From: Flavobacterium sp.
GTDB lineage: Bacteria; Bacteroidota; Bacteroidia; Flavobacteriales; Flavobacteriaceae
Assembly (NCBI RefSeq): GCF_017985075.1
Contig: NZ_JAGNYF010000019.1
Coordinates: forward strand, 1-32,721
DNA length: 32,721 nt
Direction of reading: 5' to 3'
The notes beneath the pieces were generated by a model that had not been told where the DNA came from, ran no database searches, and worked only from the letters and a program-made list of their open reading frames with translations. Below, one piece after another: positions 31,960 through 32,721 of the stretch (within the stretch, counting starts at the first letter, position 1; every line of letters begins with the position of its first letter). A program made the translations under genes and the position numbers.

Positions 31960-32361
31960 ATGAATAAAATATTGATTTTAGTGTTTTTCTTACTTGCATC
32001 TTGCAGTAAAAAAAACGAATTAGAAAATATTTTTACTTGTGATAAAAACGAATATTGGAGTTACAAAAATAATTGTGGTTCTTATGGTATTTATTTTAAG
32101 TTTAATATCGATGGGAGTCATGATAAATATTTAAGTAAACCAATAGACGAAGGAAAAGGGTTTGATTTATTTAATAATGATGGTGATTTAATAAGTGGCT
32201 TAAGGACTTGGTCAATAAAAAATGATTCCATTTTTGTTTGGGATAAAGGCGAATATAAAATTGAAATTTGCAATGAAAATATTATAATTTTAACTTATTA
32301 TCATTATAAAGAGAAAAATAAAAAATGTACTGTTGTTCTTAAAAAAGTATTAGATAAATAA
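31960..32361 (+). CDS. Hypothetical lipoprotein
   Basis: This 133-residue protein has a lipoprotein signal peptide with lipobox LLAS-Cys15, so it is membrane-anchored outside the cytoplasm. The mature part has three further cysteines in the N-terminal half (FTCDKNEYWSYKNNCG) and one in each of EICNEN and KKCTVV, with a beta-rich pattern (YGIYFKFNIDGS, KNDSIFVWDKGEYKIEI). This resembles small lipocalin-like Bacteroidota lipoproteins, but no named family is recognised. AT-rich codon use and isolation between housekeeping genes suggest an accessory gene. Confidence 0.75.
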   Translation: MNKILILVFFLLASCSKKNELENIFTCDKNEYWSYKNNCGSYGIYFKFNIDGSHDKYLSKPIDEGKGFDLFNNDGDLISGLRTWSIKNDSIFVWDKGEYKIEICNENIIILTYYHYKEKNKKCTVVLKKVLDK

Positions 32362-32381
32362 CAAAAATTAATCGAAATAAC

Positions 32382-32721
32382 TTAAATCACTTTCTTAATC
32401 ACTCTTAGTTTGTGAGTATGTCTTCCTGTATCTACATTATAAATACCTAAATGGTCAATTCTGTCAATTCTAACTTTTCCTGAAGCGTGAATGATGTAAT
32501 TGTTTTCCATCATAATTCCAACATGAATAATATTTCCTTCATCGTTATCAAAAAAAGCTAAATCTCCAGGCTCACTTTCTTCAATAAAGCTTAAGGCATC
32601 TCCTTGAATTGCTTGTTGTGAGGCATCTCTTGAAAGGGTATACCCGTTAAGTTTATACACCATTTGTGTAAAACCGGAACAATCAATTCCAAAAGGTGTT
32701 TTTCCACCCCATAAATAAGGG
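32382..32721 (-). CDS. NlpC/P60 cysteine peptidase, C-terminal part (truncated by window edge)
   Basis: The frame is open to the right edge. Reading upstream from 32663 adds PYLWGGKTPFGIDCSGFTQ, which contains the catalytic Cys of the NlpC/P60 fold (DCSGF). The Met at 32663 is therefore internal, not a start. The catalytic His lies in IIHVGIMMENN, with IIHASG supplying the third residue. About 113 residues are visible, essentially the whole catalytic domain; N-terminal SH3-type domains are expected to lie outside. Such enzymes cut peptide cross-links or stem peptides of peptidoglycan (gamma-D-Glu-diaminopimelate type). Confidence 0.92.
   Translation of the reverse strand, partial: PYLWGGKTPFGIDCSGFTQMVYKLNGYTLSRDASQQAIQGDALSFIEESEPGDLAFFDNDEGNIIHVGIMMENNYIIHASGKVRIDRIDHLGIYNVDTGRHTHKLRVIKKVI

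Overview
The window is a gene-dense, AT-rich stretch of chromosome from a member of the Bacteroidota, most likely the Flavobacteriaceae. Several things point there. The type IX secretion gene porQ sits directly upstream of cmk. The promoters repeatedly show the Bacteroidota -7 box TAnnTTTG, often with an upstream TTG or TTTG. Gene starts are preceded by A-rich sequence rather than Shine-Dalgarno motifs. The lineage-typical families DUF1573, DUF4920, YceI and DUF6364/PIN are all present. No rRNA, tRNA, CRISPR array, insertion sequence or prophage was seen. Most genes are core housekeeping genes and the accessory content is small and scattered.

Layout. 1-1157 is the 3' part of rho, followed by a DUF6364/PIN toxin-antitoxin pair (1294-1943) bracketed by two near-identical terminators. 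valS runs leftwards (1994-4651). A DUF1573 secreted protein (4808-5239) faces a leftward operon marR > nitroreductase > yceI (6989-5312), whose promoter carries two matching palindromic operators. A rightward operon follows: rhodanese > Kef-type antiporter > CvfB-like S1 protein (7169-10558). pyrE (leftward) and a NUDIX gene (rightward) start only 7 bp apart, and a small overlapping gene follows the NUDIX gene. An M14 peptidase (leftward) and a DEAD-box-like helicase (rightward) diverge at about 13.9 kb. ddl > coaD run leftwards and diverge from the PASTA protein > rluD operon. ilvE runs leftwards at 18.7-19.7 kb. Three lipoprotein genes follow: DUF4920 and a mono-haem protein in an operon, then msrB. 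porQ, a REPIN-like inverted repeat, cmk and a leucine-rich-repeat gene occupy 21.5-24.0 kb. A small leftward gene, then rpsA with a long leader, a conserved unknown protein, pheT (leftward), kup (rightward), a small lipoprotein and a truncated NlpC/P60 hydrolase complete the window.

How it works together. The core genes serve translation (valS, pheT, rpsA, rluD), transcription termination (rho), nucleotide synthesis (pyrE, cmk), CoA synthesis (coaD), cell wall (ddl, NlpC/P60, the PASTA protein) and ion transport (kup, Kef-type). The regulated or stress-linked units are the MarR operon, the toxin-antitoxin pair and the envelope redox lipoproteins.

The observations most worth following up are: three genes whose -7 box ends exactly 4 nt before the ATG, suggesting leaderless mRNAs; the paired MarR operators; the REPIN-like element before cmk; a toxin-antitoxin module that may have split or duplicated a shared rho/valS terminator; and a 7-bp-periodic, G-quadruplex-capable insert inside valS. 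No large undescribed system was identified with confidence.
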